Shown piece after piece: positions 45,442-58,900 of a DNA stretch of 64,000 nucleotides. The translations under genes were made by a program, and so were the position numbers. The notes under the pieces are model-generated. The model had not been told where the DNA came from and did no database searches. It saw nothing but the letters and a program-made list of their open reading frames with translations. The number at the start of each line of letters is the position of its first letter. The first letter of the stretch is position 1. The DNA is taken from the NCBI GenBank assembly GCA_030248065.1, contig JASAMV010002592.1, forward strand, positions 18,124-82,123, read 5' to 3'. The DNA is from Rhynchonema sp. JSB1_4. Lineage: Eukaryota > Nematoda > Chromadorea > Monhysterida > Xyalidae.

Positions 45442-48400
45442 TCACTCGTCGACATCCATGTCCCCATTGCGGTGCCGATTGAACGCTCTCAAATCGGCGA
45501 TGGCCGTGCAAACGTCGCCGACGCGCGTCAACCGACCCTCGATCCATTGGGGTAGTCGGACCGTACTGTCGGTTCTGTCTGGTTCAGCCACACGATGATC
45601 CAAAATAATAGTCGCACCTGCAATGTAAATAACGCTTAGCACCGGTACACACATCGCTGTGACAAACAACACACCAACCAGCATACACGCCAAAAAAACG
45701 CTCTTGAAATCCCAACCGTTGTTCAAGTGCGACAGAAGAGACTCCGAATATGAACATGACACAAACACACCACCCACACACTCGGAAAAAAACAGAAAAT
45801 GTTGAGCATAGATTTAAACGCGGCGTGACATTACACAGAATCGGGAATGACACACACCCGGACATTGTTAGATTTAAACGTGGCGTGACATTACATAGAA
45901 TCGGGAATGACACACACCCGGACATTGTTGCAGTTGTCGCAAACACACACCTCAACCAACACCACACAGAATCTGGAATAACACACACGGACATCCATGC
46001 GGTTGCCGCAAACAGGCATCTCAATTCACACGGTTTAAACGCCGAATGAGGCTGAACCCGACACTGTGATCCAAAAGGGGGGTTGTCAGAAACGTGTCAC
46101 CACTCCCGCTTGCAGGGTACGAAATTCGATTTGTTATAGTGGCCAACCCGTTACAAAAACCGAAACCCCGAAAACGAACACGCAACGCACGGGATGAAAC
46201 GGTGGAACCTTTATAGTTCGCCGCAAGTTCCCAAAACTGTTTGTGGGGCCCCCCCGCGCGTCAGACTTAGCATGCTCCCCCAGACGCTGGCGAACACCTC
46301 AACCACACGATGGGTCGAAGAACGTTTGCGCGGCTCAAAACCAATCTCCCGTGCCTGGCACACGACCTCCGCCCCCGGGAAACATAACGCGGTCAGAAAA
46401 TCAAACCGCACGCGGGCATGCCTTTGCCCCGAAATGACGGCGTTTTATGACTTCGGCGTTCAAACGCCCCACTTGTCTAGTTCTCCCGGCGACATGCTCC
46501 AAATCGCATCGAGCCGAGCTACCGCAACACACTGAACGCCGTCCCACGCAATTGTCGCTGTGCATATGAGAAATGCACCCACATACGAAATGGCCAAAGT
46601 TCAGCAACACCACGGTAGCCAAAGAATTTTGCCGCCTTTTTTTGTGCACCGGCGTATGTCAAACCCAAAAGTGTGTAATGCCACACCCATGTCAAACACC
46701 CGGTACATGCGCCGACCAACCCCAATCGGAACTGCTGCGAACGGTCCGCCCAATCGTTTGTGCAAGCCGGGCGAGCCTGGACATGAATGGGGTACCGTGA
46801 AACGTTGTAAGGATGTCACCCACATTAATTGCATCAGTTTTATGGGCAAGCCACCGACCGGGTAAGCAACACTAAAAGAACACCGCAAGAAACCGTTAAC
46901 ATAAAACGACTGGACGTTGAGCAAAGTTTAAAGTTTAATGTACACGAACCCTTCACCGTAGTACCATTGATTACCGTCCGGTGGAACGTATGCATCACCG
47001 CGTTCAGTCGCCTCGCGGTGTACTCGCCACATGTACAGTTTCTTGTTGATGCACTGAAAGTCAGCAAAAAACAGACGATCATACAGACGACACGTAACCC
47101 CATAGCGACCGGGACGTGATAAAGAAAGCAACCCACGTAAGCCCAATAAAATGTCACCGGTAACCCAAAGAGCAGGTTGTTCGTCAACGCATCCGAACCC
47201 TGCCCCGGTACGACCACCTGGGAGTCGAAATCCCCCGCCAACGGGCCCAAATTTCCGCACACAAACCGTGCGTCAATAACGGGTTCACCTGCTCCCGATG
47301 GCGTACCTCGGTGGCGATTCCGACCGCCAGTCGGTTTTCAAAACCAGCGTTCTTGAGTACAATGCCAACCAGCGGCAAAAAGGAGAAAGGTTTGAAAGCC
47401 CAACCCAAGCGCGGATCTCGGTGGATCGATTTCAACCACCATTCATTTTGCAAAGTGGGCGTTGTTGATCCGAGTGCCAACCAACGCCAAAAAACAAAAA
47501 AAAGGTTTGAAAAACCGGGAAACAAAACCCGTACCCGCGCACCCAGCCCAAGCACCGGCCGCCGGGCACGACCCGCGTTCGAGGGCCCACCATCCAACCC
47601 CATGCCCACACCCGTGAATGGAAATTGGCACAAAAGAATACAAACCCAATGCGATGCCAGGTGATGGTTTGGTGTACCGACGGTTATGGACGTCCGACAG
47701 CAATGACTCGGCGTGTTCAACCCTTCGGCGAATCTGCCTGAAGCAATTTATCTCCGCTTCACACACCTCAGCCGCCAGCCTAAGAACCCAAACACAACCA
47801 ACCACGCATGTAGCAGAACATCACCGCCGTCTGCCGCTCACTGAGAATCGTTTCAAATTCGCGCAATAAGTGAGACGTTGACACGCGGGCGTCATCGCAA
47901 ATGATGCCCTGTGTTAACGAACACCGCTGTCCACACATAACGTTTGGCGAGAACCGTAATGCACCGGGGTTACACACCCCCCCCACCGCTGACGTACCCA
48001 CCATGCAAACGGCACCCATTTCATGTAATGACTCTGCGCGCCATTTCATGTGGCAACCAACCGTGCCCATGATTACACACACGCAGCCGACAAGCAATCC
48101 ATTACAGCATCCGTGAAACAATAAGACCGTTTTAAACGAACCACTTTCGCAGCCATCTCGTCCAACAAACCACTGTCGCGCCAAAATTTGTGCGTCACTT
48201 TCATCTGGTCGATGGTTGAGAAAAATACAAACACACCACCGCGGACGGCGTCGATTAACGCGGATATCGTTTTGGCCAGGTCTTCTTGCATTGCCGGTTG
48301 TGTTATGTTTCGCGCGTTCACTGCAAATGGATTAATATCGTTGGTAATAACACGACACGCTGTGGCCCACTGGGACGCCACACCGGTTCCCCACTCATGA

Positions 48401-51400
48401 AGCATTCACACACAGAATCGGCAACGAAACAGCGTTTTCACGCAAAGCGACCGCGCCCTCATGACAAGCGCACCAGAGCATCCGACACGAACTTCGCCAG
48501 GGTTAAGAAGAAAACAGCGTTTACGCATTGGAAGCGCCGACGAACTTCAGAAAACACTGTCAGCGTTGCCAAATAGAGCCGCTATATGTTCAAACCCCCA
48601 AACGAAAACACGGTCCATAACAGACACCCACACTTCAATTCTTTTCCCGTTACGCCCCGCGCGACCGCACGCATAAGCATCCTGTCCGGAGATATGACGT
48701 GCTCATCGATCGACATGTATGACAACTGGTCCGCGTCTAATCGCAGACTGAATCGGAGCGCCTCCTCGTCCTCCAACGTCGCCGATGTCAGCACGACAAA
48801 ATTAGCCAACTCAAACGAATCATGGAAGGCCTGGATATTACAATGAAACGCATACGTCAGCGGCCAGATTCTCCGCTTAGCGACACCATCACGTGCGTCA
48901 TCCGGAACAATGATTTCCCGCCGAAAGCCTGACAGACTCTCCCCAAAAAAGTAAATTTGCTAAATCTAACAGTTGTGCAATATATAAACGTTCCTAGAGA
49001 GTCCCCGCCGTGCATATGCGACAAAGCCGATGTCGTCGGAACTCAGCACGCCAACCGGGCCCGGTTCAAAACACCCAAAGGCAACATTGCGACTTCATTC
49101 GAACAGTAGCTGCGAAGCTTTCATCAAAACTGTGAGCAAGGTATAATTATGGCGGACGCAAAAATTTTCTAAAATATCAATTCTGTCTAAAATTGCCTTC
49201 TCCTTCCACATCTAAGAACGCGGACAAACGGAGACAGGTTGCCCAATAATTAACGAGAATCGCATTTTTACTACCTGCCGCACCGCATGCCACCTCGGCA
49301 TGCGTCTGCAGGAAAACAACTCAAACTGCAGTAGCACCAAAAAAACCAAATATGATTCTAAAATAGTGCCAACCCCCCCCCCCCCCCGAAAAAAATCCGT
49401 GACCAAACGCCACACAAGAAACACGTTAAAGATGGCTGTTTTAATTTCAAGGCGCGGAGATGGTGCCACCCTTTTTTCACCCTTGAGCCCTTCGGGCTCA
49501 GAGACGGCGCTGATTTCAAAAATTTCGGGACAAATGAACAAAAAACTCCACGTCGACGCCCAGCCCCCGGTTACCACAGAACCCACGCCCCCGTGAATTT
49601 AATACTGTCACCACCCAAAAAAAACCACCACAGTCCGGTCGTCCAACAAACGACATGCCCAAGTCGTGTTGTCGGTTGTCACCCCAACTCACCACATGGG
49701 GGCTGGTGCAATCCAGATATAGTGATACCCGGCGCCGAGGACGTTCGTTCGCAACAGACAGCCCCTTATCAATCAGATCCATCGCCCTGTCTTCCTCCAC
49801 CAAGGTCACCCTGCAGTTTTTACAACACGTCAGTCGGACGACCGCGACCACGAACGTTACCAACCGCCACAGCCGCCAACCGCCCACATGTTTGTTTTGC
49901 ATGTAATGACAACCAGGCGGACGATGTGACAAAGAAACAAACCCCCCAGACACACGCAAAAGCACCCCCAGGCCGACGGATCGAAACAAACAATCATACA
50001 AACAGAATAACCGGAATGCGTCCGGCGTCTTGATCATTTGGTGAGCCACATCGACGAACTGACGGAACCAATCCAGTGCCTTTGTGAGATGCGCGGGATG
50101 TGACTCGTCAATCGTTCGTGCGGCATCGGCTGCCACGCCGCCCGATTCAAGCCGGTCCTTCAACCGCGCATGTGCCTGATACGCCGTCAACCCGATTCCC
50201 GTCCGCTTGTAATCATCCAGGGCGTCGATAGCGTCCTGCGAGACAGATGCGAATCAAATATAATGACGGGTCGCCACGTACGATCCATCAAATGATCTGA
50301 GTAGCAGAGCACGGCATCGTCACCGGCCAAGTGCACCGGCTGTTCGATGTTTACCGGCGGTGGCGTAATCTCGAGTGTATGAATTTATGGCCTCACCACG
50401 AACCGAGACCCAAACTGTAATATTTGTCAACCCGCCTACCAACACCGCCTACGAAGTTCAGTTTTCAGGCCACACTTTCCCGCCTCTCCCGTACCTGACC
50501 TCACCCACCTCCCATCCGCAGTTTCGGCACGGGTCGCGCCAAACTCAGGATAAAATGAAATTCACGAACAACGGAATGACCCCCACAACTGTGATCCACC
50601 GTCAAGAACGAATCCACATTGTAAGCGATGGACACCCAGAGCAACGACAGTTGTTGTCACGTCCCCCGTATCTGACCTCACCCAGCTCCCATCCGCGCTT
50701 TCCGTACCACTCCTGCCCGGTTATGCAAAAAATTCAAAGTCCCACCCAACCAAATGACCCCCGAGATAGTGACCCACCGACAAGAACGAACCTGGATGTA
50801 AACAACGCCCACCTGAAGCATCGACAGCTGTGTCTGTTCAAACGGTGCCGCCGGATATGGCGCGCCCCTCGGTCGGCATTGTTTCAAGAAAGCCTCTGCA
50901 CTCAAGTACAGCTCGTAGTTTTTCTTCGGATCACGCGCCACGCGTTGTGATGTCGACTTCAGCTGTGTCTCCATACCAGCATGTGTTGCGGTGCCACTAA
51001 GCTGAAAAACGCAACCGTGAACTCTCGCCAAAAGGGACACACGTGGGTAAAAGCCGGTGCGACGTAGTGCGCACACAAAGTCACAGACAGAGCGGTCACC
51101 ACCGCAGTCGTTGCCACCGACACTCGTACCGCGCAAAGGACCCCCGATGCATACTCATCGAACGACGCTGCTAGCAGCGATACCCACCACGGCATCGGCA
51201 ACGGTTAAGAATTCCATTGTGCTCATCGTTCGGCTTGCCGAACCCGCACGACTAATGAACCAACGAAAACCACCCCACGGAAAAAACCACTTTTTTCCAG
51301 TCAAAAAATAAGGGTTGGAACGCCGCGTTCTCCACACAAAACCAAAGTCAAAAGGCCGCACACGGAACTGTTTGAAACAAACCTCGCTGAGCGGATGTTT

Positions 51401-53825
51401 GTAAACAATCTCCTCCATCCACGGCACAAAAAACGCGAACACACGTGAGATCGTCTTCACCGAGTCCGAGTACGTTGAAATATGTGCTTTGCTGTCCTCA
51501 CTGAGATTGAAGTCAGTTCGACACAGCGTTTGTCCCGCCCACCGCACTAAAAAATTTTCGTCCGAATGCAATTCCAAATCAGCAACCCCCACGCGCAGCA
51601 CAGTTCAGCCAAATTCCCACCAACACCCAGTATCCCCCCCACCACCCCCGGACCCCCCCCAAAAAAAACAGTTAGCATAATTCCCACCAGGGTTCATTTT
51701 TTTTCTACGAAGCGGACGATACCAAGAAGTCACTGAACACACAAATCTTTTTTTTGGCTACCGAGGAGGCAATTTGCCTTTTTCGAAGCAAATCGAAAAT
51801 TTAACGGCTTTTAGGCAACCGTGGTAAAAAATTCACCGGCGTCTCAAAGAAACGTGGCGGCTAAGAGCCAACCAAATTCACTCTAATAACTAGCGACTCA
51901 TCCACCGAAAAGGCCCGTGGACCCAAACGAAATAACCATAATGTTTCAGCGCCGCGAGATGTTCTTCAAGCCTCGTGTTGGAAATCTCCACGTTCTTCAC
52001 GGTGTACTGCGGTGTCAAATGATTGTGCGCCTGCAACAGTGGCAGCCGTTTGACCGCAACATGGTTCGCACACTACACGCACTTTACGAATCCAGCACGA
52101 GCGTAACCCAGGTGGCTCAAACGGCCACCCCCGAACCGACGTTCGGCCATCAAACGGCTGAAGAAACCCATCATAAACGCACAAGTCGTGCCAACACGAC
52201 CGACATAACCCAAAACGACACCCGGTGCCGCCACGGTAATCGAACCCGAGCACGCAAACCCAAAACGACGCCCGGTGCCGCCACCGTAATCGAACCGGAG
52301 CACGCATGAATGAAATCAGCAGGGCACGAACACAGAGCACCCAACCACACGAGCACCAAATCAGCCGCCAAAACACACCTCGTCGATCACGATGGTACAG
52401 CCGTGCAATCGCAAGCCCGCCTGTTTCTGTGCCAACCGACCTGCAACCGCGGCATGGATTGTGTGCGCGTCCCCGGCAAAGGTATACGAAGATGTCTGAA
52501 CGTAAAAACACGCCACCGACCACTCGCAAATAAACGAACTTTGCAAGTTCTGGTACACAGTCAGCACGTTCGAGACCCGGTTGTCTACGAGCCGCCTGTT
52601 CAGGTAGTACGGGCAAAAGCGCATCTCCAGCGGCAAGGCCTTGGATATGGCAACCATCTCGCTCAGTAAATAGCCCGGTACGTACTCATCTTCTCCCAGC
52701 AGTCGCTCGAGCTGCTTTCGCACGTCCACGTCCGGCCCCCAATCCCGTTTTGTGTTGTCGAAATACGCGCACCCGGTCTGAATAAACATAGAAAAAAAAT
52801 TCCACCAAACCTCAAAACGGGTAATAAGGCGTAAACGATACGTCAAACAGCACACGCACCTTCCGCTCACCGTTGGGCAGCTCGGTGATGTTCTGTCGCA
52901 ACATCGCACACCCGTCATGTAGATTGGAACCCCGATTGTCCGCGTTTATGCACAGGCGTTCACGGCCGCCGAGAATCACAAAGCTGTGAATTAATCAAAC
53001 GCAGACGGTGGCACGACCAGAACGAGCGCCATTCATCAAATTCAATCTAAGATTTGCCCCCACCAACCGTTGCCGTCCGTAGGCACTGTGGCGAAGTTCA
53101 TCGGCGACATTGTTCACTTGCGCGTGGGTTTGCGATGCAAAAATATTCTTGCTCACTTCCACAGATTCGCCACTTGCCTGTCGAGCGCGAGACGCGTTTT
53201 GAACTGCAGGTAGCCGCAATTCAGAGCCATGTTAATACAAATATCTAAGTAATGAATCACGGCCCATGGCAAACCTCCACCCAACGCCTCGATGAAAATC
53301 TTGGTTTTTCCCGACCCGGTGGGTGCACGCAACCCGTATACCTTGAGCCCCTGCCGTGGACCGACGGCGGCCCGGCAGATCTGTAATAACCTCAGTGCAC
53401 CGTTGTAAAATGGAATAACGTCATTCTTGTACGAACTATAGACACTAACTCATTCTCTGTTACGAACCCCACCCATCACCCACGTCATTGAGTGCGTCCA
53501 ACTGATGTGGATACAATGGCCCCTTCGTAGTGTTGGCATGCACAACGGCACCAGCGACAGCGATCCGTTTGATTTTATCTGATGGGATTGAAACACGCCA
53601 CGGGCGCCCCTTCAGCTCAGGTACATCATCGACCGAGATACGAAGACCTGGGAACGCCGCCATTTACAACACACAACCACGTGTGTATCGAACCTCTGTC
53701 TGCCGCACTCGACTGCCACCAACCTTCGAAGCCCTCACCATCCAATAGGTCAATCGCGCCCGGGTTTGATTTAACGGTAAGTGACACGCCACCCGCGCCG
53801 CAAACGGCGTGCGAGCCTCCCTTGT
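45442..53825 (-). CDS. DDX11: DDX11/CHL1-like iron-sulfur DEAH helicase, about 19 exons
   Basis: Phase-consistent minus-strand exons run from 53825 to 45442; most are listed here: 53825-53724, 53647-53473, 53435-53281, 53203-53068, 52983-52860, 52777-52540, 52440-52379, 52030-51937, about 51600-51383, 51001-50813, 50235-50012, 49810-49693, 48928-48632, 48320-48106, 47908-47803, 47737-47646, 45617-45442. Motifs appear in order: Q-like PLYPHQLDAL; Walker A APTGSGKT (53326-53303); Ia ASQTHAQV; four Fe-S cysteines (codons at 52952, 52910, 52771 and 52615, the last in RFCPYYLNR); VIDE|AHN, split by an intron; VVLTSATLED; RGGVFVFFST then HKFWRDSGLL; motif V GRFAEGLN with SITVGTP; and a C-terminal block ATIILDHR and LPQWIEGRL. 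Ending about 20 residues after that block, and YQ in the VYQNL segment, favour DDX11 over RTEL1, FANCJ or XPD. These enzymes unwind forked DNA and G-quadruplexes and aid sister-chromatid cohesion. The 5' end and motif VI are not resolved. Confidence 0.75.
45810..45929. repeat. 60-base tandem repeat, two copies plus a decayed third
   Basis: AGATTTAAACGCGGCGTGAC through GGACATTGTT (60 bases) is repeated immediately with one or two differences; a degraded version follows to about 46030. It lies in the last large intron (45618-47645) of the helicase gene. Confidence 0.8.
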
Positions 53826-55500
53826 CTGAAACACGCAGCCTTTCACATACCATACGACGAAAAACGGAACACACAGTCCGAAGACATAAAGCTCCCGACA
53901 CAAAACAGATCGAGCACAACAACCATATAACCGTACCCGCAACTTCGCACAACCGGGCTAAGTTTTTTTTTGGCAAAAGAACCCACCGCCATTGCCAGCA
54001 CCGCTCATCCTTTTGGACGACACGGTGCTCTGTGGCGCACCGGGCGCCACGCGATCGATGCCCTGACGCTCCACGGTGGTAGCGTGGCACTCAGTTGACA
54101 ACGACAATGAAGTCCGTGAATTAGACACCGGATTCTCGACGACGGTGGATTGGCCTGTTCACAGTGAAATATAAATCCCGCGTAGACACAGCAAATCCAC
54201 ACCTCATCTGAGACACAGACGGACAAATGCAACCCAACACCAACCACAGGCACGTCCCTCGGTTTCATGATTCACACCCCGGACGCCACACCGCCGCATC
54301 GGGGGTCTTCGTTTGATGTACGAATCCATGTCAACTGAACAGCAAAGAAGTAGATGAAGATCACTCCTGTCACACAGGTCCGCAGACACAACCCGCCTGT
54401 CAGATCCCTCAATGCAATCGTTAAGCCTTAGAGCAACCCGAGGAAATTGACAAACCAGCGTGTTTGTTCCCAGGTGATCGGCGCCCATCAGCAAATCCCA
54501 CCACCGCGTCGTCACCAGCAACCACTGCGCCGTCCCGACGAGCCCGTTTTGTGAACAGTCCTGCGCGAAAATGAAACGAAATCGCGCTCAAAATAGCGAC
54601 CCCCGCGCGCCGCCCACGTGCGCGCCGAAATCAATCGTGCCCCATGACCGTAACGAAGCCCGTGGGCCTACAACACAAATCGCCACCACCCACCACTCTT
54701 ACACCAGCCACCCAAACAGCGCCGAACCTTCAATGTCGCCCACGCCACAACCGACACCGCCGGGACACGAAGGCCGCTCCACAACCTGTTTCAGACCGGG
54801 CGACCCGCAACCACCGCCACATGCCATGTCGATCAAAAACGGCTGGTAACAGCAAGGTATGGTGCACCTGAAACAAGACACTTGATGAAAACCGAGCGAC
54901 ACCGGCAGGCACACGCCCGTCACAGAAATGCGCACTGAATCGCTAGTACAGATAATCCGCACGCAGGCGGCATAGCGTCCCTCACAACAACAGATACCCA
55001 TCGAAGAAGATTGTGACGCACAGGCCACCGCTCAGGCATGATCCAAGCGTTTATTTTTCCGTTCCAACCACATCACAAAGTCAAACGAATTCGAAAGACA
55101 ACCGCGTTACACACGCACATCGACACAAAGCCGGTGAAGAACCAACTCAAAAGTGTAACTAACTGAACGACAGGCATCTAACAAGACAAAACAAAACGAA
55201 ACAATAATACGGGCCAACGAGATATCTGCAACAGCCGAGCACAAACGGGGTGGGGCTACGTAATAAAAAAATCCGAGTCTATCCATATGAACCGAACAAA
55301 ATAAAGTAAAACACGTCTGTGCTAACCGACCACATGCCGACACGAAATGGACAGAACCACGACGGGAAAATACAAATAAAAAATGAAATAAAAATCGTTG
55401 TTAAACGGTGCCGCCATTATACATTTGCGGTGTATCACACATCGATGTTTCCACAGAAACGACAAGAACACACGTGACGTAGCATGGTTTGAAAAAAAGG
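53826..55500. other. 5' side of the helicase gene, no confident exon
   Basis: The first exon of the helicase should be here, because exon 53825-53724 begins in phase 1 after an acceptor. A minus-strand candidate near 54535-54450 reads WDLLMGADHLGTNTL before GTTTGT, but I could not join it. The plus strand is A/C-rich with no good frame. Confidence 0.35.
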
Positions 55501-55514
55501 ATGAGTTCAAACTT

Positions 55515-55925
55515 CAAACATTCCATTCAGGGATTCACCGGCGAATGTCTACCCAGCCAAAGAGAGTTTAATCTGCTACAGTCGCTCAGTTCCGCCAAAA
55601 CCAGGCATGTGGCACAAAATAGGTAGCCAGTGAAGTGCTCACAAGGCGAATTCCCACAGCGACCATGTTAAGGGGACAATCCCATGATTCCAAATGGGTG
55701 CACCAAAGCATGCAAGTGGTTTTCCACTGAGCAAAGCGACTACAGCAAATTGAACTTTGCCCCCTTGCGGTAAACACCCGACCCTGAATTTCTGAATCAA
55801 ATGTTTCGAGTGTGACTGCACGATGTCCCCGAAACCGCCGAATTCAGACATGTTCTTGTTATTTCTGCAGTGACATCGCTCTCAAACGTTCCAAAAAAAT
55901 ACGTAACGTCGCGCCCGGTTTAAGG
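55515..55925. mobile_element. decayed copy of the right-edge fold-back element
   Basis: Left part (GGATTCACCGGCGAATGTCT, then CTGCTACAGTCGCTCAGTTC) matches 63355-63430. The right part (GCGACTACAGCAAATTGAAC, TTTCTGCAGTGACAT, ending ACGTAACGTCGCGCCC) matches the right arm at 63820-64000, which ends ATAATGTCGCGCCC. The interior is shortened, and many substitutions mark it as old. Confidence 0.75.
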
Positions 55926-55945
55926 TCCGCCCGCATTGTCTCTCA

Positions 55946-58900
55946 TCACACATCGAGGCCCGTGAGCAGTCGCTGGTTCGACGCAGCCGTTCCGCCGGTG
56001 AGCCTGTGCGTACAGAGAAAAAATAAAAGGTACCGCCACCGGATACACGTGACAAAGCACGACAACCGAGTTTGTGAAGCCCCGAATACGAGGAAAGTGC
56101 AGCAACAGCTATAAATCCTGCAGCGAAATCTGTGGCCGTGACGGGCACGCATTAAAAACCCCGGAAACGCGAACCATTCATCCATTTCCCGCCCGTAGCC
56201 ACCAATCACCTCGACCGAGCACCGACTCGCACCGGCAGCACCGCACACCAATGTCCAACCGCCCAGGAGCTCAGCGTTCCTGGAACAGCGTTCAAGATTA
56301 ATATGATATTCCGATCTGTGCCGCCGAGGACATCCAAATGTGGCGCAATACTCTGTAAGTTGCGTTCGCAACACCCCAGTCTGAATGGCCGCCCAAGGAG
56401 ACACCACAGCAACACGCACCCGTTGACTACGCATGGATCGACGGAACTCCCGCCGATAATATAGACACCCGCCAAGCCAGCGCTTTTCAAACTTGCAACC
56501 ACCCACCACCGACATATCCCAAAGGCTCCGCCACACCCATCGCCGCGACCCTGCCTCCACCCGACCGCGGTGACACTCCCACCAAAACAAACACCTGAAC
56601 ATCCGAAACCCCCCACCTGCCTGTTGTAGCAGCACGAAACATTTGTGAGCGACACAACCGAGCCGCATGCAACCGAAGCAGTAAGCAACCTCGCAACCAG
56701 TTGACGCCCGCATATCGAGATTTCGTACGCCTGATCGCGAACCACCTCCCAGTGTTTTGTGATGAACAGTTTGAATTCCGCACAGCCCGGCCTGCCAGTA
56801 AACCAATCCGCCGTCCGGCACTCTATGCAACGCGCCAGACCGCTGGAAGAAATAAACCAACGGGCAATTCACCTAACCGAAAAGATTGAAAACGACTTCA
56901 AACACCGCAAAAAAATGAGAATGACCAAACCATGGCCGGCCGTCACCGTCGATGACCTGAAGCACCAACTTTTCGCGGCCGCATGGAATCGAACTTAAAA
57001 CCTGAAAAACACACGCACAAGTTGTTGTGTGCTGGATCGGAAGCAAACCCCCATGAAGCCCAATCGCCCAGATCGGATCCAAAAACGTAACCCGCCAAAC
57101 CGCGGCAACCGGCAACACGATGTAACCCAGGGTTTTTTTTCAAAATTCACTAGGTGCAACTTGGGTGCAACCCCACAATTTTTAGGTGCAAGCTGGCCAA
57201 AGTAGGTGCAACCCCTATTTTGGACAAAAAAGGCCAATTTTAGGCTTTTTTTGCCAGTTTCCGTGTTCACTGCTTTTTTTGCGTGTTTTTAGAAGTTCAA
57301 TAAAGTTGTAGCGCAACGAATGCCTTTTCCTTTAGCGAGGGCAAACTTTTCAGGGAAAGTTCAATATTTTGTAGCACATTTTGTACTAGTTTCATTTGAG
57401 AACCGATTGAGAAGAAAACGAAACAGTAAAATTTCCATGTCACCATATGCACATTTGGGGGTCACGTACGAATCAATTACTTTCGCTGTTCATTTACAGT
57501 GTGGGTATCTAATACTGCTGTCATGCCCTGCTCTGGTTCAGGTCAGTGTAGTCCCTGCGGGAGGCGGTCCCCATCGTAAGGTACACAAACCGCCGCAACC
57601 AAGGTACACTAGTACACTAATCGCCGCACCAGATGCACTAACCGCAGCAATTTTTGCCGAAAATAGGCATTTTTAGCCCAAGATGGGCATTTTAGGCCTA
57701 AAATGGGTAATTTTCAGGTCATTGTTGTCAAAAGTCACCAAAATACCCAATTTATGGAGATTTTTTTCCAAAAAAGGGCAAAAACGGGTCAATTTTTTTA
57801 CCTCAAAGAAGGACTTTTCCCGAATTTTGGTCTTCCCCCTCCTTCCCCCCACAGGGAGGTACACTAACCGCCGCACCGACAAACTGGGTAGGTTCACTAA
57901 CCCCACGCCGGACCAGGAACTACACTGATCCTAGTACAGCATGTATTTGTTTTGAAACTTATCACCAGCACACCAGGTACTAACTGTGTACGAAATCAAA
58001 TCAACCAGATCAATATTTTTTGCCGGTGTCGACCAAATGCTTCGACGGAACTTATCGGAAGGAATGAAAAGCCGCGCCACGCATTTTTTTTGTTTCCAAC
58101 CTTTCCAACCTTAAAAGATGCTGTGTAAATGCTAAATTAAGCAAGTAAGGGCCCAAAATTTTAGGTACAACCTTGCACCTAACCCTGAATTTTTAGGTGC
58201 AATTCCGATTTTTTAGGTGCAAAATGCACCTAAAAAGTGTCTAAAAAAACTATAATGTAACCCTAACCACGACGTCCAGGCGCCCGTAACCCAGCACCGT
58301 CGTCAACGCAAACCGCATCGCTGTCGCCAGCAGAGGGTTGACCGCCGACTGTTGAAGAACCACGTGGCGCAGCTTCGTTTCGGCGTCACCGATCTGTGAA
58401 AAAATTGTTAGTCGAACATCAACAGGCCCGGTTCACGTACAAACGGAACCCTGTCAGGAAACCACTGAGCCCGAAACACGTAGAATGCCAACAAACCGAC
58501 TTCCAACCGGTTGTCTGGAAATACTCCACAGTCTCCGCTTGCCTGCCACCGTCACAGAATCTGACACCGGAGCCGTCTGCGACCATTACCGAGCCGTAAC
58601 CCTTGGCACGTAGGTAAACAAAAACCGACACCTTGCTCATCACCCCGCCGTTGTGGATATGCGCAACAATCTGTGATTGCAATGTACCGGGCCGGCAGTT
58701 TTGTCCACGCAAAGGATAATTAATTCACGTACTGAAAAAACCCTTTTCCACCCGAAAGACGGAGCGCCGACACTCACCGCCCCCCATGCTCTCGGGAGCG
58801 CAATAACTCCGAAAGAAAGTATCAAATAGCCAGCCAAACGCCGGATCACACGACGACAAACCGAGTACCGCATAATGACCAAGCACGCATCCGTCCAATC

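Noticed and set aside
46928..47120. Exon-like frame CINKKLYMWRVHREATERGD as an alternative helicase exon
   Set aside because: It is in phase with the last exon but shows no motif VI and conflicts with a second reading of the same bases; left undecided rather than called.
51966..52616. 216-codon minus-strand ORF and repeated CRFGLC-like peptides
   Set aside because: It covers an intron and shifted frames of the helicase; the repeats come from a short DNA repeat at 52200-52290.
55946..56872. 308-codon minus-strand ORF
   Set aside because: Phase-linked exons in other frames explain most of it; only its 3' end may be a true last exon.
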